The notes under the pieces: model-generated | Seen by the model: the letters and a program-made list of their open reading frames with translations, nothing else | The model's database searches: none | What the model was told of the DNA's origin: nothing | Program-made: the position numbers and the translations under genes | Assembly (NCBI GenBank): GCA_031262265.1 | Contig: JAISIB010000063.1 | Span: 1 to 9,214 of the forward strand | Direction: 5' to 3' | Source: Prevotellaceae bacterium | GTDB lineage: Bacteria; Bacteroidota; Bacteroidia; Bacteroidales; Bacteroidaceae | DNA: 9,214 nucleotides | In this document: positions 7,409-9,214 of the stretch, in pieces | Numbering within the stretch: position 1 is the first letter of the stretch | How the letters are laid out: every line of letters begins with the position of its first letter

Positions 7409-7723
7409 CTAAATCGATTGAACGCTAACAGCACCTATACAATCCTTACAACAAGCAAGCAGTAAGGACATACGGTCACGATTATTTATTTTCCAATTCT
7501 TTTCGGCAATATCCAATAGCCAGCCTTCGGGAATAAGCCCATCGAAGAAAGGATGCAATACGCCACTTATATATGGTTCATCCCTCAAAGGCATAGTAAA
7601 GCTTATCGGTTCGGCAACTTCGCTTGCCAAATAGTCGGGGTCGTATGCAAAAGTATAGCCGTTTTCATCCTCGGTGAGAATACCTGCCGAATGGTTATAC
7701 ATGAATATCTTGGCTTGCTTCAT
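7409..7723 (-). CDS. hipS: HipS-like protein (HipA N-terminal subdomain), probable antitoxin
   Basis: This 104-residue protein corresponds to the N-terminal (Couple_hipA) subdomain of HipA as a stand-alone gene. Key motifs are SFTMPLRDEPY (41-51) and LHPFFDGLIPEGWLLDIA (56-73), the family's conserved segment. In the characterised HipBST system HipS, not HipB, neutralises the kinase, with a tryptophan reaching toward the kinase active site; W68 in PEGW is a candidate equivalent, which is inference. The ATG at 7723 overlaps the hipB stop as ATGA, so translation is probably coupled. A cluster of three cysteines (LACCKDC, 89-95) near the C-terminus is unusual. The protein ends before any kinase sequence, with its own stop 11 bases before hipT. 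Confidence 0.87.
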   Translation of the reverse strand: MKQAKIFMYNHSAGILTEDENGYTFAYDPDYLASEVAEPISFTMPLRDEPYISGVLHPFFDGLIPEGWLLDIAEKNWKINNRDRMSLLLACCKDCIGAVSVQSI

Positions 7724-7944
7724 TTCGTTATCAGATTAGTTCTATCCATCGGAACGACTCCCGCTTGCGCACCAAACAATCTTAACACCTGATTTACCTT
7801 GTCCATTTTCAGCGTTGTCTTTCCTTGTTCCAATTCGCGCAAAAAACGTATTCCAACGCCCGCTTTCTGCGCCAACTCCTCACGTGAAAGCCCAAGTGCT
7901 TTGCGCTTTGTCTTCACATATTCATTGAATGGTAAATTCTCCAT
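7720..7944 (-). CDS. hipB: HipB-like XRE-family helix-turn-helix repressor
   Basis: This 74-residue protein is an XRE/Cro-type DNA-binding protein: KTKRKALGLSREELAQKAGV (11-30), then GIRFLRELEQGKTTLKMDKV, the classical HTH_3 layout, and a short tail RTNLITK. In HipBA and HipBST systems HipB dimers repress their own operon and anchor the toxin complex. The start at 7944 (MENLPFNEYV) is preferred over the ATG at 8082 of the longer frame, because the longer frame would run through the promoter, both operator-like repeats and the 11-bp tandem array. The predicted transcript start (about 7958) lies just before 7944. The stop overlaps hipS as ATGA. Confidence 0.9.
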   Translation of the reverse strand: MENLPFNEYVKTKRKALGLSREELAQKAGVGIRFLRELEQGKTTLKMDKVNQVLRLFGAQAGVVPMDRTNLITK

Positions 7945-7950
7945 TTTTAA

Positions 7951-7964
7951 TACCTTTTCGGGTA
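7951..7964 (-). promoter_or_regulatory. Proximal HipB operator-like dyad
   Basis: TACCTTTTCGGGTA (plus-strand reading) has arms TACC and GGTA around a 6-bp centre. Thirteen of its bases (ACCTTTTCGGGTA) recur 41 bp upstream. The site touches the -7 box on its downstream side and should cover the transcription start, so bound HipB would block RNA polymerase. Operator identity is inferred from the layout and from the similar dyad design of known HipB operators. Confidence 0.65.
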
Positions 7965-7972
7965 CAAATATA
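7965..7972 (-). promoter_or_regulatory. -7 box of the hipBST operon
   Basis: On the minus strand the bases read TATATTTG, matching TAnnTTTG. A possible weak -33 element (TTGTTC) ends near 7989-7991. The box lies between the two operator-like dyads and 21 bp before the hipB ATG, giving an expected leader of about 14 bases. Confidence 0.65.
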
Positions 7973-7991
7973 GCGATTACTTTCAGAACAA

Positions 7992-8005
7992 CACCTTTTC
8001 GGGTA
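7992..8005 (-). promoter_or_regulatory. Distal HipB operator-like dyad
   Basis: CACCTTTTCGGGTA (plus-strand reading) repeats 13 bases of the proximal site. Its right flank extends to GGTATT, while the proximal site's left flank is AATACC, so together they suggest an ideal operator AATACC-N6-GGTATT. The spacing of 41 bp is close to four helical turns and would place two HipB dimers on the same DNA face, over and just upstream of the -33 region. Confidence 0.6.
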
Positions 8006-8052
8006 TTATATTTGACGAACAAGGATAAATACTTCATAAACATGAGATAAAT

Positions 8053-8093
8053 TTCGGCATTTATTCGGCATTTATTCGGCATTTATTCGGCAT
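8053..8093. repeat. 11-bp tandem repeat array, 3.7 copies
   Basis: The unit TTCGGCATTTA occurs at 8053-8063, 8064-8074 and 8075-8085, with a partial copy (TTCGGCAT) at 8086-8093. The copies are identical. Read on the minus strand each unit is ATGCCGAATAA-like, and the first copy supplies the last codons and stop of the small reading frame 8193-8083. The array may have grown from that 3' end by slippage, or could act as a set of protein-binding sites one helical turn apart. Confidence 0.9.
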
Positions 8094-8193
8094 CGCTAAA
8101 CAAATATTTGACTGATTTGGTTTCTCCGCTTTTATAAAGCAACCTCTTTTCAACTAAATCCGCGAATTCTCCATCTACCATCTTTGCAGCCAT
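8083..8193 (-). pseudogene. Small 36-codon reading frame, possible C-terminal remnant of a winged-helix protein
   Basis: The minus-strand frame from ATG 8193 to TAA 8083 gives 36 residues, starting MAAKMVDGEF and including LVEKRLLYKSGETKSVKYLF. The middle resembles the end of a winged helix-turn-helix domain (pattern L-x-E-K-x-hydrophobic-K-S-G-x-x-K-S-x-x-Y), as found at the C-termini of Fic or ATP-binding regulator proteins; this is a weak, pattern-level impression. An in-frame TGA lies seven codons before the ATG, and no TAnnTTTG box is seen just upstream on this strand. It could be a decayed gene tail or a real short peptide. The stop codon lies within the 11-bp repeat array. Confidence 0.3.
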
Positions 8194-8328
8194 ATTGACA
8201 AGACACGGATTTCATAACGAATTCAGTTAATCACCGCTATACAACCATTATATACATTTCTTTCATAACTTTGCTGCGGAAAATATAAAAAAATTATCTC
8301 AAATAGAGTAAGTGACTCCCTTACGTAA
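8194..8328. other. Intergenic region upstream of the 158-residue protein gene
   Basis: This AT-rich stretch holds one clear -7 box on the plus strand (8266-8273) and, close to the next start codon, a short inverted repeat GTAAG (8308-8312) / CTTAC (8320-8324) with a 7-base loop. Together with 7945-8082 and the doubtful small frame between, it forms a gap of about 380 bp without a confident gene. Nothing else is recognised in it. Confidence 0.5.
8266..8273 (+). promoter_or_regulatory. Bacteroidetes -7 box for the orphan 158-residue gene
   Basis: TAACTTTG matches TAnnTTTG exactly. Transcription should start near 8280, leaving a leader of about 50 bases to the ATG at 8329. A -33 TTTG is not evident. 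Confidence 0.55.
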
Positions 8329-8805
8329 ATGCAAGTCGCAAGTGAAGACATATTGAAAGATTTTGAAGAAGTATTGATTAACGCTCTTCGAGATTTAGCT
8401 ACACGTGCTAATAGAATTACAGACATCATAGATGGTTGTATAGATAACGACCTCATTGACGATTATTTTTCCAGTGAATGCGATGGCTATTATATAGAAT
8501 TCGATGGTATGGAATGCCCGATTAGGTATCCCATAGGCGGAGAAGCAGGACTTGAACAGTGGAGCAAAATAGCAGAAGCTGCGCCCAAAATATATTATAG
8601 TCGGCCAAGTGAAACTAAAAAATACGATACATGTTATTACATGAGAAAACCTAACGGTATGCCGCTCTGGTTTTATATAGAAGATTGCATAGAAACCTTG
8701 AGAGAAGTGTGTAATAACGTAGATACCGAATTACTATATTGCCGCCGGTTTACATTCAACGCGAATCTTCATTGCTTTAAGCACACTGCTGAATGGATAG
8801 CCTAA
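8329..8805 (+). CDS. Unrecognised 158-residue acidic, cysteine-rich protein
   Basis: I do not recognise this protein. The ATG at 8329 is directly preceded in frame by a TAA, so the protein cannot extend upstream. It has no signal peptide or membrane segment and is probably cytoplasmic. The N-terminal 45 residues are acidic and helix-like (ASEDILKDFEEVLINALRDL, then DIIDGCIDNDLIDDYF). The middle is rich in aromatics and likely beta (DGYYIEFDGMECPIRYPIGG at 52-71, KIYYSRPS at 87-94). Near the end there is another acidic helix (FYIEDCIETLREVCNNVD). Eight cysteines (37, 51, 63, 102, 120, 128, 138, 149) are spread without a CxxC pair. It has its own -7 box, is divergent from hipBST and convergent with vsr. 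An accessory or defence-related role would fit the location but is not shown by the sequence. Confidence 0.75.
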   Translation: MQVASEDILKDFEEVLINALRDLATRANRITDIIDGCIDNDLIDDYFSSECDGYYIEFDGMECPIRYPIGGEAGLEQWSKIAEAAPKIYYSRPSETKKYDTCYYMRKPNGMPLWFYIEDCIETLREVCNNVDTELLYCRRFTFNANLHCFKHTAEWIA

Positions 8806-8823
8806 CAAACAATTGTAAACATC

Positions 8824-9214
8824 TTATGTTTTAGGGATAATATAGTGCAACTCCGAAATCAATTTTTCCAAACGCCCCTCCCTTAATCTAATATTTCTGA
8901 TTTCACATTGCCAAATAACAATTACATTCCATCCCAATTGTTTCAAATCTACTATATTGCGTTTGTCGCGTTCTATATTGTTGCCGATTTTTTCTTTCCA
9001 GAACTCAAAATTGCTCTCCGGTAATCCCCCGCGCTTGCAATCGTGTCCGTGCCAAAAACAGCCATGAATGAAAATAGTAGTTTTATATTTTGGCAAAACA
9101 ATATCAGGTTTGCCGGGCAAGTCTCTTACGTTTTTTCTATATCTAAAGCCATTGGCAAAAAGAAATTTCCGTATAAAAATCTCCGGCTTGGTTTCTTTTC
9201 CGAAAGATCGGAAG
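8824..9214 (-). CDS. vsr: Very short patch repair endonuclease Vsr, lacking its N-terminus at the window edge
   Basis: Vsr nicks DNA beside T:G mismatches that arise when 5-methylcytosine deaminates, starting very short patch repair. The 129 visible residues include KETKPE, LPGKPDIVLPKYK (catalytic Asp in PGKPD), the zinc and active-site segment HGCFWHGHDC, FWKEKIGNNIERDKRN and the C-terminal GWNVIVIWQCEIR with the last expected zinc cysteine. All key motifs are present and the stop is at 8824. No internal start should be used: the frame is open and homologous up to the window edge, and about 15-25 residues of the N-terminus lie beyond it. Vsr genes normally sit next to a cytosine-5 DNA methyltransferase; none is within the window. 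The last 10 bases may be adapter rather than genome, so the first visible residues (FRS) are uncertain. Confidence 0.93.
   Translation of the reverse strand, partial: FRSFGKETKPEIFIRKFLFANGFRYRKNVRDLPGKPDIVLPKYKTTIFIHGCFWHGHDCKRGGLPESNFEFWKEKIGNNIERDKRNIVDLKQLGWNVIVIWQCEIRNIRLREGRLEKLISELHYIIPKT
9205..9214. other. Possible residual Illumina adapter at the sequence end
   Basis: The terminal bases AGATCGGAAG equal the first ten bases of the common Illumina TruSeq adapter. An exact match ending at the last base is suspicious for an untrimmed read end in the assembly. A native origin remains possible because the frame stays open and R-S is plausible at this place in Vsr. Confidence 0.5.

Noticed and set aside
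6456..7723. hipS and hipT as one frameshifted hipA gene
   Set aside because: hipS has a proper stop, hipT has its own ATG 11 bases later followed by a distinct Cys/His motif, and the hipB-hipS-hipT order is a known natural arrangement.
7945..8082. N-terminal extension of hipB to 8082
   Set aside because: The extension runs through the promoter, both operator-like dyads and part of the 11-bp repeat, and has no HTH-family similarity.
8053..8093. CRISPR array
   Set aside because: The units are 11 bp and directly adjoining, with no spacers.
8806..8823. Terminator between the orphan gene and vsr
   Set aside because: Only an 8-bp AT-rich palindrome (ACAATTGT, 8809-8816) is present, too weak and without a T-tract.

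Overview
The window looks like chromosome of a Bacteroidales bacterium (Bacteroidota). The evidence is the Bacteroidetes form of SecA, a DUF4105/Lnb-type membrane protein, several promoter boxes of the Bacteroidetes -7 type (TAnnTTTG), and the absence of clear Shine-Dalgarno sequences. No genus can be named with confidence.

Positions 1-6472 read as core genome, with moderate GC and tightly packed genes. On the minus strand, in transcription order, are a DUF4105/Lnb-type putative lipoprotein N-acyltransferase (3640-2402), an exported alkaline-phosphatase-superfamily protein whose metal and nucleophile positions look destroyed (2405-939, joined to the first by an ATGA overlap), and the N-terminal 300 codons of secA (900-1, running off the left edge). 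All three act at or across the cell envelope. Divergently, on the plus strand, come metA (3729-4646) and a U32-family protein (4643-6472), again joined by an ATGA overlap. The two divergent units share an 88-bp intergenic region holding two back-to-back -7 boxes.

From 6473 on, the sequence is visibly AT-richer and the content is accessory. A three-gene HipBST-type toxin-antitoxin operon on the minus strand (hipB 7944-7720, hipS 7723-7409, hipT 7397-6456) runs into the 3' end of the U32 gene with a 17-bp convergent overlap. Its promoter region has two copies of a 13-bp operator-like sequence with dyad symmetry, 41 bp apart, flanking a -7 box. This is a textbook layout for autorepression by HipB. 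Upstream lie an 11-bp tandem repeat array, a 36-codon reading frame that may be a gene remnant, an unrecognised 158-residue cysteine-rich acidic protein with its own promoter box (8329-8805, plus strand), and a Vsr mismatch endonuclease fragment (9214-8824, minus strand) running off the right edge. Vsr usually accompanies a cytosine-5 methyltransferase, so a restriction-modification locus may continue outside the window. The last 10 bases equal the start of a standard Illumina adapter and may be an assembly artefact.

The most interesting points are the complete HipBST operon with a zinc-finger-like N-terminus and a TLT (not SIS) glycine-rich loop on the kinase, its operator pair, the pseudo-phosphatase coupled to the Lnb-type gene, and the orphan 158-residue protein. 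No tRNA, rRNA, CRISPR array or insertion sequence was seen.
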